Below the pieces are notes generated by a model. That model worked only from the letters and a program-made list of their open reading frames with translations. It made no database searches and was not told the origin of the DNA. Made by a program: the position numbers and the translations under genes. DNA of 64,000 nucleotides, taken from positions 186,001 through 250,000 of the forward strand of contig JAFVTQ010000001.1 in NCBI GenBank assembly GCA_017503135.1. Direction: 5' to 3'. The DNA is from Clostridia bacterium (GTDB taxonomy: Bacteria; Bacillota; Clostridia; Oscillospirales; Acutalibacteraceae). Below, in pieces: positions 1-8,676 of the stretch. Position 1 is the first letter of the stretch; each line of letters opens with the position of its first letter.

Positions 1-633
1 TGTGAGTGGACAATGGAATGAAATAATATCACTTGTCTTTGCGAGGGTATCCATATCAACCCAGGAAAAATTCTTTCTGTGACTTTGGTCTGTTTCGTGA
101 CCTGAAACTGCAACAACATTCATTTTAAAAGCCTCTGCAATATCTGCAACGGCTTGCCCTATCTGACCGAAGCCCACAATACCAAGTGTTTTACCACAAA
201 GCTCTGTGAGTGGAGTTTTCCAATAACAGAAATCGGGGCAATTAGCCCAGTCACCATTTCTTACACTTTCGCTATGGATTCCAACAGCATTTGTGATTTC
301 AAGAATAAGTGAGAATGTGAGCTGCGCAACTGCATTTGTTGAATATGAAGGAATATTTGAAACGGGTACGCCCATTCCTTTTGCATATTCGCAGTCAACC
401 ACATTATATCCTGTTGATTCAAGGGCAATATATTTAAGGTTAGAAAGCTGTGATAAAGTCTCTTTTGTGATAGGTGTTTTATTTGTAATCACAACATCTG
501 CACCCATACATCTTTCAAGAATTTTATCGGCAGGTGTTCTGTCATAAATCTCACATTCACCTAAATTTTCAAGCCATTCCCAAGACAAATCACCGGGGTT
601 GAGAGCATAAGAATCAAGCACAACAAATTTCAA
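1..633 (-). CDS. D-2-hydroxyacid dehydrogenase, partial (3' end outside window)
   Basis: Partial gene: the first 211 codons are present and the frame is still open at base 1. It would catalyse NAD(P)H-dependent interconversion of a 2-keto acid and a D-2-hydroxy acid (glycerate or D-lactate dehydrogenase type). The minus strand reads from a TTG start (631-633) behind AAAGGTAGTGA, giving MKFVVLDSYALNPGDLSWEW. The catalytic-domain beginning includes ADVVITNKTP, and the Rossmann glycine motif GFGQIGQAVAD lies near residue 154 (GxGxxG). The catalytic Arg/Glu/His part is partly beyond the edge, so substrate cannot be named. It is divergent from the next operon across a 142-base gap. Confidence 0.85.
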   Translation of the reverse strand, partial: MKFVVLDSYALNPGDLSWEWLENLGECEIYDRTPADKILERCMGADVVITNKTPITKETLSQLSNLKYIALESTGYNVVDCEYAKGMGVPVSNIPSYSTNAVAQLTFSLILEITNAVGIHSESVRNGDWANCPDFCYWKTPLTELCGKTLGIVGFGQIGQAVADIAEAFKMNVVAVSGHETDQSHRKNFSWVDMDTLAKTSDIISFHCPLT

Positions 634-699
634 AGTAATCACTACCTTTAAGTATGTATATATTATAGTGTTATATTTAATATTATAATAACAAAAATA

Positions 700-728
700 T
701 TGACCTTTTTCAATAAATATTATAAAAT
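700..728 (+). promoter_or_regulatory. sigma-A promoter for the VTT-galK-M42 operon
   Basis: TTGACC (700-705), 17-base spacer, TAAAAT (723-728), about 48 bases ahead of the first start codon. It is the best promoter in the gap between the divergent hydroxyacid dehydrogenase and this operon. Confidence 0.6.
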
Positions 729-775
729 TAAGATGTATATGTATGTTTACAGATTAATGAAGAAAGGGGATGCAG

Positions 776-1507
776 ATGGAAAAGCGAAACCTTGACAGAA
801 AAGGCGCTATGAATCTTAGCGCAATAGGACTTTTTGCCGTAGCAATTTTGCTTGCAGTAATCACAATGATTATGAGCACACAAGTTGCCGAAGGTGGTTG
901 GGCAGAGTTTTTGTGGGCATTGGGTAAATTGCAAGATTTTATTCAGTCGCTTGAAAACAGATGGCTTATCGCTCTTGCAATACTTGTGGTTTATGCACTT
1001 AAAGCAGTTGTTCCAATTCCGTTCCCCTTTATTATGATTATGACGGGTGTTATGTTTGAACCGGAACTTGCATTGCCACTTAATATTGTTGGCTTTTCAA
1101 TAACACTTTCAATAGTCTATTGGTATGGCAGACGACTTGACGAAGGCGTTGCTGTACATAAATTAAAAAAGTATGAAAATGTTCGTGAGATGCTTAATCA
1201 TGCGGGCAAGACAAAATTAGGTGTTTTGTTTCTCATAAGACTTATTCCGTCAATCCCAATTAATATGGCGAGTCAGTTTTACGGTGGAATTAAGTTCCCG
1301 TTCGGCAAGTTTATGGTTGCATCAATTGCAGGTTATTTCATTAAGTTATGGACATATTCTGTAATGGGTGGTAACATTGCGCAACCTTTCACATGGCATT
1401 TTATGGCTCCTGTAATAATTCTTTTAGTTATTTCAGGTATAGCTGTTTTAATAACAAATATAGCGTTGGAAAAGAGAAAAGGAGAAAATAAAGATGGCAA
1501 CAATTAA
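776..1507 (+). CDS. VTT/SNARE-associated (TVP38/TMEM64, DedA-like) membrane protein
   Basis: Integral membrane protein of about 243 residues with several hydrophobic segments. The core has the usual family features: a proline-rich re-entrant region (KAVVPIPFPFIMIMTG), a glycine-bearing segment, and a later FLIRLIPSIPINMASQFYGG motif typical of TVP38/TMEM64 proteins. The family is linked to membrane homeostasis and, in some members, lipid scrambling; substrate here is unknown. An ATG at 770 sits directly on the AAAGGGG ribosome site, so the ATG at 776, six bases downstream of it, is the better start. The 3' end overlaps the next gene by 14 bases, so the two are translated from one message. Confidence 0.75.
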   Translation: MEKRNLDRKGAMNLSAIGLFAVAILLAVITMIMSTQVAEGGWAEFLWALGKLQDFIQSLENRWLIALAILVVYALKAVVPIPFPFIMIMTGVMFEPELALPLNIVGFSITLSIVYWYGRRLDEGVAVHKLKKYENVREMLNHAGKTKLGVLFLIRLIPSIPINMASQFYGGIKFPFGKFMVASIAGYFIKLWTYSVMGGNIAQPFTWHFMAPVIILLVISGIAVLITNIALEKRKGENKDGNN

Positions 1508-2774
1508 TGTTTTGAAAAATGATATTTTGAATGGCGCTTATGACGAGAGATTCAAGCGCGTTTATGTTACAGATGAAGCAGTTAAGGCTCAGCACGAAAG
1601 ATATGTGAGCCTTGCAAATGATTTTGCAGAAATTTTTAGTGAAGACAGAGATGCAAGATTGTTCTCAGCACCGGGTAGAACAGAAGTTGGTGGTAACCAC
1701 ACAGACCATAACCACGGTAGAGTTCTTGCTGCAGGTATCAACCTTGATGCTATTGCGGTTGCTTCTAAAAACGACGAAAACATCGTTCGTGTAAAATCTC
1801 GTGGATATAGCATGGATGTTTGTGATATCACAGACCTTGAAATCAAAGAAGATGAAAAAGGGCATTCTCCGGCACTTGTTCGTGGTATGTGTGCAGGTTT
1901 CCTTAAATATGGCTACAAAATCGGTGGCTTTGACGCAGTAACAATGTCAAGCGTTCTCTCAGGCTCAGGTCTTTCATCATCAGCGGCTTATGAAGTGCTT
2001 GTTGGTACAATGTTAAACTATCTCTATAATGACGGACAAGTTGATGCAATCACAATCGCAAAAATTGCACAATATGCAGAAAATGTTTATTTCGACAAGC
2101 CTTGCGGACTTATGGACCAGATGGCTTGCTCAGTTGGTGGATTTGTTACAATCGATTTTAACAACCCAGCAGAGCCAATCGTAAATGAAGTTAAATTTGA
2201 TTTTGCAGCTTCAGGTCATTCACTTTGCATCGTTGACACAAAAGGTAGCCATTCAGACTTGACAGATGACTATGCAGCAATCCGTAGCGAAATGGAAGCA
2301 GTTGCAGGTTGCTTTGGTAAGAAAGTTCTTCGTGAAGTCCCAGAAGAAGAATTCAAGAAGAATATCCCAACAATTCGCGCAAAGGTTGGGGACAGAGCAG
2401 TTATTCGTGCAATGCACTTCTTCGCAGACAACGCAAGAGTATTAAAAGAAGTTGATGCTCTTAAAAAGGGTGACTTTGAAGAATTCAAATCATACATACT
2501 TGAAAGTGGTGACTCATCATACAAGTATAATCAGAATGTATTTTCTGTTAAAAAGCCTCAGGAACAACCAGTTTCACTTGCATTGGCAGTAAGTGAAAGC
2601 ATTCTCAAGGGCAAGGGTGCTTGGCGTGTTCACGGCGGTGGATTTGCAGGTACAATTCAGGCGTTCGTTCCAAACGAAATTCTTGCAGATTACAAAAATG
2701 CAATGGAGAGTATTTTCGGCACAGATTCTTGCTATGTACTTATTATCCGTCCGGTAGGTGGCGTAGAAGTTTAA
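1494..2774 (+). CDS. galK: galactokinase-like GHMP kinase
   Basis: ATP-dependent sugar 1-kinase of the GHMP superfamily, 426 residues, probably phosphorylating galactose for the Leloir pathway. The N-terminal signature is GRTEVGGNHTDHNHG (61-75), the GHMP ATP loop is LSGSGLSSSAA (155-165), and the catalytic Asp lies in CGLMDQM (about Asp208). A third GHMP motif, RVHGGGFAGT, is near the C terminus. The canonical galactose-binding Glu-His pair (GEHxDY) reads Asn-His here. I recall the same variant in clostridial proteins annotated as galactokinase, but substrate is not proven. An AAGGAG site precedes the ATG. No galT or galE is adjacent, but an alpha-galactosidase lies at 27494-29584. Confidence 0.82.
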   Translation: MATINVLKNDILNGAYDERFKRVYVTDEAVKAQHERYVSLANDFAEIFSEDRDARLFSAPGRTEVGGNHTDHNHGRVLAAGINLDAIAVASKNDENIVRVKSRGYSMDVCDITDLEIKEDEKGHSPALVRGMCAGFLKYGYKIGGFDAVTMSSVLSGSGLSSSAAYEVLVGTMLNYLYNDGQVDAITIAKIAQYAENVYFDKPCGLMDQMACSVGGFVTIDFNNPAEPIVNEVKFDFAASGHSLCIVDTKGSHSDLTDDYAAIRSEMEAVAGCFGKKVLREVPEEEFKKNIPTIRAKVGDRAVIRAMHFFADNARVLKEVDALKKGDFEEFKSYILESGDSSYKYNQNVFSVKKPQEQPVSLALAVSESILKGKGAWRVHGGGFAGTIQAFVPNEILADYKNAMESIFGTDSCYVLIIRPVGGVEV

Positions 2775-2796
2775 TATAAAATAAAGGTTGGTTTAA

Positions 2797-3789
2797 ATGA
2801 CAACTATTGAACTTTTAGAAAAATTAACATCCCTCGCAGGTGTTGCGGGGGATGAGAAATGCTCCTTTGAAACATTCAAGGGGCTTTTTTCACCATATGG
2901 TAATGTTTCTTGCGATAAGGTAGGGAACATAATTATCGAAAAAGATGGCAAGGGCAAGCACATTTTATTAGATGCTCACCTTGATACCATCGGTTTTGTT
3001 GTAACAGGCATTACTGACGATGGTTTTCTTCGTGTAACCAAAGTTGGTGGTATTGATATGCGCACAGTTGAAGGCGCAGAATTAACCATTCACGGCAAAG
3101 AAGATATCTATGGTGTTGTTTGCACAGTACCACCACATCTCTCCGACGGTGAGAGCCGTGTTTCAAAAGATGGAACTTGTGTTGTAGATATCGGTATGAC
3201 CAAAGCACAAGCAGAAAAAATCGTTTCAATTGGTGACAGAGCAAGCTTTAGAAATTCATTTTCAGTTCTTTCTGAAAATTGTGTTTCTTCTCCTTATATT
3301 GATGACCGTGGTGGAATTGCCGTGCTACTCAAGGCTCTTGAATATACAAATACTGAAAATAAAATCACACTTGTTTGCTCTGCTCAAGAAGAAACAGGTG
3401 GCACGGGCGCTACTTGTGCATCTTTTAATAGTGATGCGGAATTGTCTTTGTCAGTTGATGTGAGTTTTGCTCATACACCTGATAGCAATGCAAAAGAATG
3501 TGGCAAAATGAATGGTGGACCAATGATAGGTTATTCACCGATTTTAAGCCGTGAATATTCAGAGCTTCTTGTGAAAATAGCAGAAGAATACAAAATTCCA
3601 TATCAAAAAGAAATTATGAATGGCAAAACAGGCACAAATGCCGACCATATCACAATCTCAAAAGGTGGAATTTCATCTGCTTTGATTTCTCTGCCACAGA
3701 AATATATGCATACACCTGTTGAAACGGTAGATATTCGTGACATTGAAAATTGTGCAATGCTTATTGCACGATTTCTTGAAAGGGTGTGA
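2797..3789 (+). CDS. M42 family metallo-aminopeptidase (first copy)
   Basis: Cytosolic dinuclear-metal aminopeptidase of the M42 (glutamyl aminopeptidase/endoglucanase-M-like) family, 330 residues. Metal and catalytic motifs are in the family order: DAHLDTIGFV (His61, Asp63), YIDDRGGIAVLL (bridging Asp), AQEETGGTGA (catalytic and metal Glu), SVDVSFAHTPD, and a C-terminal QKYMHTPVETVD metal His. Such enzymes form large oligomeric shells that trim short peptides. It sits 22 bases after galK, and its stop overlaps the possible GTG of the next M42 gene, with which it is only distantly similar. Confidence 0.88.
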   Translation: MTTIELLEKLTSLAGVAGDEKCSFETFKGLFSPYGNVSCDKVGNIIIEKDGKGKHILLDAHLDTIGFVVTGITDDGFLRVTKVGGIDMRTVEGAELTIHGKEDIYGVVCTVPPHLSDGESRVSKDGTCVVDIGMTKAQAEKIVSIGDRASFRNSFSVLSENCVSSPYIDDRGGIAVLLKALEYTNTENKITLVCSAQEETGGTGATCASFNSDAELSLSVDVSFAHTPDSNAKECGKMNGGPMIGYSPILSREYSELLVKIAEEYKIPYQKEIMNGKTGTNADHITISKGGISSALISLPQKYMHTPVETVDIRDIENCAMLIARFLERV

Positions 3790-3794
3790 GCAAT

Positions 3795-4811
3795 ATGAAT
3801 ATGAATTTACTCAATGAACTTTGTATGCTTAATGGCACATCTGGTGACGAAAAAATCGTCAGAGAATATATAATCTCAAAACTTCCAACCGATTGCACAT
3901 ATTCAGTTGACCCACTCGGTAATCTTATTGTAGAGAAAAAAGGTGAAATCACACCTAAAAATAAAGTTGCTCTCTTTGCACATATGGATGAAGTGGGCTT
4001 TATCGTAACTTATATCGGCGACGATGGATATGTTTATGTATCAAATGTGGGTGGGATTGACGATTCTGCACTCTTTGGTAAAAAACTAACTATAAATGGT
4101 TGCATTGGTGTTGCAAGTGGTAAGGCAATCCATCAATGCAGTGCTGATGAGAGCAAAAAAATACCAAGTATTACTGATGTTTCGGTTGATTTTGGTTTTG
4201 AAAACAAGCAAGAAGCAGAAAAGCATATTTCTCTCGGTGATTTTGCATATTTCAAATCAGAATTTATTCAATTTGGAGAACAAATGCTTAAATCGAAAGC
4301 ACTTGATGACCGGGTTGGTTGTGCTGTGATGTTAGAACTTTTGCAAGAAAAGTCAAAAATTGACTATACTTGTGTTTTCACAGTTCAAGAAGAAATAGGC
4401 ACTCGTGGTGCAACTGTTAGTGCATACACAGTGAGCCCTGATTATGCTGTTGTAATTGAAACAACAACTGCTTCAGATATTCCTGACACACCTGACCACA
4501 AAAAAGTCTGCAAAACAGGTGGTGGCGCAGTAGTGTCATTTATGGACAGAGCAACTCTTTATGATAGAGAGTTATATAAAAGAGCTTTTGAAATCGCAGA
4601 AAAAAATAATATCCCTTGTCAGACAAAGACAGTGGTTGCAGGTGGCAACGACGCAGGTGCAATTCACAAATCAGTGGGTGGAATTAAAACTATCGCTGTG
4701 TCTTTGCCTTGCAGATATATCCATTCTGGCTCTTCTGTATGCAATTTAAAGGATATTGAAAGCGTTGAAAGAATGGCAAAAGAACTTTTAAAGGATTTCG
4801 CAAATGGTTAA
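3795..4811 (+). CDS. M42 family metallo-aminopeptidase (second copy)
   Basis: Second M42 peptidase, about 338 residues, immediately behind the first. Motifs in order: FAHMDEVGFIV (metal His/Asp), KALDDRVGCAVML (bridging Asp), VQEEIGTRGA (Glu pair), and CRYIHSGSSVCN (C-terminal metal His). An in-frame GTG at 3786 overlaps the previous stop, but the AAAGGG ribosome site fits the ATG at 3795 better. The two paralogues differ enough to suggest different peptide preference or a mixed oligomer. Its 3' end overlaps the next gene by 8 bases. Confidence 0.87.
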   Translation: MNMNLLNELCMLNGTSGDEKIVREYIISKLPTDCTYSVDPLGNLIVEKKGEITPKNKVALFAHMDEVGFIVTYIGDDGYVYVSNVGGIDDSALFGKKLTINGCIGVASGKAIHQCSADESKKIPSITDVSVDFGFENKQEAEKHISLGDFAYFKSEFIQFGEQMLKSKALDDRVGCAVMLELLQEKSKIDYTCVFTVQEEIGTRGATVSAYTVSPDYAVVIETTTASDIPDTPDHKKVCKTGGGAVVSFMDRATLYDRELYKRAFEIAEKNNIPCQTKTVVAGGNDAGAIHKSVGGIKTIAVSLPCRYIHSGSSVCNLKDIESVERMAKELLKDFANG

Positions 4812-5499
4812 ATCAATAAATTTTATCGATAAGTTAATTTTTAACTATTTGGGCAAAGACAACACAGCACTCTTTCTCTCACAGACAGGATTTTTTATGG
4901 ATTGTGAGTTGAATGATGGTGTTTTATGGGCTCAATTTAATGATGAAAACGAAATTACTGCAATCGTTTCAGGAGAAAACGACAGATGCGTGGCATTCGC
5001 AAGTGAAAATGCAGATTTTGAAGAGCTAAATTTCGTGTTGAACGGCTCAATTTTTTCAACAGACAATTTGCCATACACCCAAATAGATAAAAAATATCTA
5101 ATGCACATTTTGTTGGACGAAGCAAAAAGTGAAAAGGGTATAAAATATATTCATTATAATAAAATAGAAAAGCTGAATGATAAACTCACACCTGACCAGA
5201 CAATGCTAAAACAGTTTTTAAACCTCAAAGGTTGTTGCGAGGGTGCAGTAATTGAGAAAACATTTCAGACAATAAGTGGTGGGTTCATCTCGTTTAACAA
5301 AGATTTGGCACTTATAACAGATGTTTTCACAAAAGAAAAATATCGTGGTCAGGGCTATGGCAGGGCGATAGTCAAAAAATTACTAAACCTTTCTCCCACA
5401 AAAGATGTCTATTTAGTTTCTCGTGATTACAATGTAAAATTTTATGAAAAAATCGGTTTTGAAGTCGTAAAAGAAATATACGAATATAAAACAAACTAA
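4804..5499 (+). CDS. GNAT family N-acetyltransferase
   Basis: 231-residue protein whose C-terminal 90 residues form a GNAT fold: LITDVFTKEKYRGQGYGRAI contains the acetyl-CoA-binding R/QxxGxG/A loop, followed by VYLVSRDYNVKFYEKIGF, the usual terminal strand. The N-terminal 130 residues are not recognised and may give substrate specificity. It is translationally coupled to the M42 peptidase upstream (8-base overlap). An aminoacyl or peptide acetyl acceptor is possible from context but is inference. Confidence 0.75.
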   Translation: MVKSINFIDKLIFNYLGKDNTALFLSQTGFFMDCELNDGVLWAQFNDENEITAIVSGENDRCVAFASENADFEELNFVLNGSIFSTDNLPYTQIDKKYLMHILLDEAKSEKGIKYIHYNKIEKLNDKLTPDQTMLKQFLNLKGCCEGAVIEKTFQTISGGFISFNKDLALITDVFTKEKYRGQGYGRAIVKKLLNLSPTKDVYLVSRDYNVKFYEKIGFEVVKEIYEYKTN

Positions 5500-5519
5500 C
5501 ATACAAAAGGAAAATAAAA

Positions 5520-6791
5520 ATGTTTTTTGAAATCAGTAACAGAATTGACGAATTATCAAAAATTGCTCTAGAAAAAGCAAAGCCAGTTTTTGAGGGGATT
5601 GACCAATTAACTGAATATAATCAGCAAAAGGTACTTTCTGCTTTTATCCGTAATCGAGTTGATGAAACCGATTTTAACAATTCAACGGGTTATGGCTATG
5701 GTGACAAGGGTAGAGAAAAACTTGACGAACTTACAGCAGATATTTTTGGTGCAGAGAGTGCAATAATCCGTGCAGGTGCATTGGCAAGTGGCACACATAC
5801 TCTTGCAGTTTGCCTTTATGGTATTCTTCGTCCAAATGATGTAATGCTTTGTGTAACAGGCACACCTTATGACACTCTTCACTCAACAATCGGTCTTGGT
5901 GGCAAGAATATGGGTGACGGCACTCTTGCAGATTTCGGTGTGCATTATCAACAAGTTGATTTGACCGAAAACGACGAAATTGATTATGACGCAATCGAAG
6001 AATGTGCAAAGGATAAAGCAGTGAGAATGGTTTATATCCAACGCTCTCGTGGTTATTCACTTCGTCACACAATTTCAATAGCAGAAATCCAAAAGGTTTG
6101 TGAAATTGTACATAGAGTTAATAAAAGAGCAATCGTAATGGTTGATAACTGCTATGGTGAATTCACAGAAAAACTTGAGCCCACACAAGTTGGTGCAGAT
6201 TTAATTGCAGGCTCACTCATTAAAAATGCAGGTGGTGGAATCGCTGCTTGTGGTGGATATATCGCAGGTCGCAAGGATTTAGTTGAGCTTTGTGGATACA
6301 GACTCACAACGCCTGGTCTTGGCACAGAGGTAGGTGCTACTCTCGGGCAAAACCGAAGTGTATTTATGGGACTTTTCAATGCTCCACATGTGGTTGGTGA
6401 AGCACTTAAAACTGCGATTTTTGCAGCATCACTTTTCACAGAGTTAGGCTTTAAGGTTACACCTGAGATTAACGAAACACGTCACGATATAATTCAGGCA
6501 ATCTGCCTTGAAAACGCAGAAAACCTTATTGCATTCTGTCAGGGACTTCAAAAGGGTGCTCCTGTTGACTCTTATGTAACACCTGAGCCTTGGGATATGC
6601 CTGGTTATGACAATCAGGTTATTATGTCAGCAGGTGCATTTACATCGGGCTCGTCAATAGAACTTTCTGCAGACGCTCCACTTCGTGAGCCATTTGCAGT
6701 TTGGATGCAGGGCGGACTTAATTTTCACAGTGGTAAATTAGGCGTAATGCTTGCAGCAGAAGAAATGCTTAAAAGGGGATTGATTAAATGA
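5520..6791 (+). CDS. methionine gamma-lyase-like PLP enzyme (aluminium-resistance family)
   Basis: 423-residue PLP-dependent protein of the Met_gamma_lyase (formerly 'aluminium resistance protein') family found across Firmicutes. Clear features are the glycine-rich phosphate-binding part near GALASGTHTLAVCL, the Asp that pairs with the PLP ring nitrogen in MVDNCYGEF, and the Schiff-base Lys in AGSLIKNAGGGIA. The family is related to cystathionine/methionine lyases, but its physiological reaction is poorly defined. Length is normal. It ends with an ATGA overlap with the phosphohexomutase, so they are co-translated. Confidence 0.85.
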   Translation: MFFEISNRIDELSKIALEKAKPVFEGIDQLTEYNQQKVLSAFIRNRVDETDFNNSTGYGYGDKGREKLDELTADIFGAESAIIRAGALASGTHTLAVCLYGILRPNDVMLCVTGTPYDTLHSTIGLGGKNMGDGTLADFGVHYQQVDLTENDEIDYDAIEECAKDKAVRMVYIQRSRGYSLRHTISIAEIQKVCEIVHRVNKRAIVMVDNCYGEFTEKLEPTQVGADLIAGSLIKNAGGGIAACGGYIAGRKDLVELCGYRLTTPGLGTEVGATLGQNRSVFMGLFNAPHVVGEALKTAIFAASLFTELGFKVTPEINETRHDIIQAICLENAENLIAFCQGLQKGAPVDSYVTPEPWDMPGYDNQVIMSAGAFTSGSSIELSADAPLREPFAVWMQGGLNFHSGKLGVMLAAEEMLKRGLIK

Positions 6792-8311
6792 AACTAATGC
6801 ATTTAAAAAGTGGTACTGATGTTCGTGGTGTTGCAGTTGCAACAGAAAAATATCCTGAAATTCAGTTGACAGATGAAGTTGTTAGAGAAATCAGCGCATC
6901 TTTCATTGATTTCCTTTGTGAAAAGAAAAATAAAAATCCTGAAGACCTTTTAGTTTCAGTTGGTCACGATTCAAGAATTTCTGCTGACAGAATCAAAACA
7001 GCAGTTATAGATATTCTTGTTAAAATGGGCGTCAATGTGCTTAATTGCTCATATTGTTCAACTCCTGCAATGTTTATGACAACTGTCACAAGAAAATGTG
7101 ACGGTGCAATTCAGATTACTGCAAGTCATCATCCTTTTGATAGAAATGGACTTAAATTCTTCACTCGAGATGGTGGACTTTCAGGTGACGAGCTTAAAAG
7201 CATTCTCAAAAATGCAGAAGATGAAAAGCCAAGAGAATTAAATAAAAACGGAAGCATTACAGAGATTGACTATATTTCGGAATATTCTGCAATGCTTCGC
7301 GATATGATAAAAGAAGAAGTTGGCGCAAAAGACTATGATTATCCTTTAAAGGAATTTAAAATTGCAGTTGATGCAGGTAATGGCGTTGGTGGATTTTATG
7401 CAACACAGGTTTTAGCGCCATTGGGTGCAGATGTGTCTGCCAGCCAGTTTTTAGAGCCTGACGGAATGTTCCCAAATCATATTCCAAACCCTGAAAACAA
7501 AGTTGCTATGGAATTTATTCGCAAAGCGACTGTTGAAAACATGTGTGATTTGGGCGTAATTTTTGATACAGATGTCGACAGAGCATCTTGTGTTGATTCT
7601 CATGGTAACGAAATCAACAGAAACTCAATTGTGGCACTTGCATCTGTTATTGCCCTTGAAAACAATAAGGGTGGCACGGTTGTAACTGACTCTGTTACAA
7701 GTGACGGGCTTCGTGAATTCATTGAAGATAATTTAGGTGGCAAGCATATACGTTTTAAGCGTGGATATAAAAATGTCATTGACGAAGCAATTCGCAGAAC
7801 AGAATTGGGCGAAAACGTGCCCCTTGCTATCGAAACATCAGGTCACGCAGCATTTAAAGAGAATTATTATCTTGATGACGGTGCATATCTTATTACAAAA
7901 ATCATAATTAAAGCAGCAAATCTTAGAAAAGAAATGAAATACATTGGGGATTGTATCGCAGACCTTAAAAAGCCAATAGAAGAAAAAGAATTGCGCTTTA
8001 ATATAACAGCAGAAGATTTCAGACCAATCGGTGAAGCACTTATTGAAAAAATTAAAGTTCTTGCCGAAAATGATAGTGATATGATTCTCGCGCCCGATAA
8101 TTATGAGGGTGTCAGAGTTTCGTTTAAAGACCAGAAGAGAAACGGATGGTTTTTGCTTCGTCTTTCTGTTCACGACCCAGTTATGCCATTCAATACAGAG
8201 AGTGATTCTGTGGGTGGTTGTGTAGAAATTTGTAAAACTTTTTATGAAATCGTCAAAGACGTAAAGGATATTGACTTTACACCGCTTAAAGATTTCATAA
8301 AATTGCAATAA
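6788..8311 (+). CDS. phosphomannomutase/phosphoglucomutase family enzyme
   Basis: 507-residue alpha-D-phosphohexomutase, interconverting sugar 1- and 6-phosphates. All four domains can be followed: the phosphoserine loop QITASHHPFDRNG, the Mg-binding loop VIFDTDVDRAS (DxDxDR), the sugar-binding AIETSGHAAFKEN, and the C-terminal phosphate-binding region VRVSFKDQKRNGW. Whether glucose or mannose is the substrate cannot be told; being last in an operon with a galactokinase, a role after galactose 1-phosphate is plausible. Start ATG overlaps the previous TGA (ATGA) and has AAAGGGG upstream. Confidence 0.88.
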   Translation: MKLMHLKSGTDVRGVAVATEKYPEIQLTDEVVREISASFIDFLCEKKNKNPEDLLVSVGHDSRISADRIKTAVIDILVKMGVNVLNCSYCSTPAMFMTTVTRKCDGAIQITASHHPFDRNGLKFFTRDGGLSGDELKSILKNAEDEKPRELNKNGSITEIDYISEYSAMLRDMIKEEVGAKDYDYPLKEFKIAVDAGNGVGGFYATQVLAPLGADVSASQFLEPDGMFPNHIPNPENKVAMEFIRKATVENMCDLGVIFDTDVDRASCVDSHGNEINRNSIVALASVIALENNKGGTVVTDSVTSDGLREFIEDNLGGKHIRFKRGYKNVIDEAIRRTELGENVPLAIETSGHAAFKENYYLDDGAYLITKIIIKAANLRKEMKYIGDCIADLKKPIEEKELRFNITAEDFRPIGEALIEKIKVLAENDSDMILAPDNYEGVRVSFKDQKRNGWFLLRLSVHDPVMPFNTESDSVGGCVEICKTFYEIVKDVKDIDFTPLKDFIKLQ

Positions 8312-8316
8312 AGGTG

Positions 8317-8345
8317 TTGACAAAAGCACTAAAAAAATTTACTAT
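8317..8345 (+). promoter_or_regulatory. strong sigma-A promoter for acpP
   Basis: TTGACA (8317-8322), 17-base spacer, TACTAT (8340-8345). The perfect -35 lies just after the phosphohexomutase stop, giving acpP its own transcript. Confidence 0.8.
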
Positions 8346-8374
8346 TATTGGTATAAAACAAATGGAGGTGTTAT

Positions 8375-8599
8375 ATGATGTTTGAAAAAATTCGCGAAAT
8401 TATTTGTGAACAGCTTGAATTAGAAGAAGACCAAGTTACAATGGATTCTATTCTTCTTGAAGACCTTGGTGCAGATAGCATTGATTTAGCTGACCTTGTT
8501 ATGACTTTCGAAGATGAATTCAATATGGAAATTTCAGACGAGGCTCTTGAAAATATTAAAACAGTTTCTGACATTGTTAAATATGTTGAAGAAAACTAA
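8375..8599 (+). CDS. acpP: acyl carrier protein
   Basis: 74-residue acidic four-helix carrier that holds growing acyl chains on a 4'-phosphopantetheine arm. The attachment serine is in EDLGADSIDLADL (Ser35), with Ile in place of the commoner Leu after DS. Two adjacent ATG codons (8375, 8378) follow a GGAGGTG ribosome site. No fatty-acid synthesis genes are adjacent; it stands alone between the sugar mutase and proS under its own strong promoter. A partial Sfp-type phosphopantetheinyl transferase lies at the right end of the window, too far away to imply linkage. It may be the housekeeping ACP or a dedicated one. Confidence 0.9.
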   Translation: MMFEKIREIICEQLELEEDQVTMDSILLEDLGADSIDLADLVMTFEDEFNMEISDEALENIKTVSDIVKYVEEN

Positions 8600-8627
8600 T
8601 TGATTTTTTATTTTTGATTATATAGTG

Positions 8628-8658
8628 CAGGGGCGTTAAGTTCGTCCCTGTAATTTTT
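8628..8658 (+). terminator. hairpin with T-run between acpP and proS
   Basis: CAGGGGCG (8628-8635) pairs with CGTCCCTG (8643-8650), allowing one G-T pair, and is followed by TAATTTTT. It can end the acpP transcript. The GGGGCG...CCC stem also resembles the dispersed GGGCG palindromes at 22514, 63229 and 63667. Confidence 0.5.
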
Positions 8659-8676
8659 AGATAAGGAAGAAGAAAA

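Noticed and set aside
7838-8329. 163-codon minus-strand ORF
   Set aside because: It lies opposite the phosphohexomutase, has no recognisable motif and an odd composition rich in Phe and Ile.
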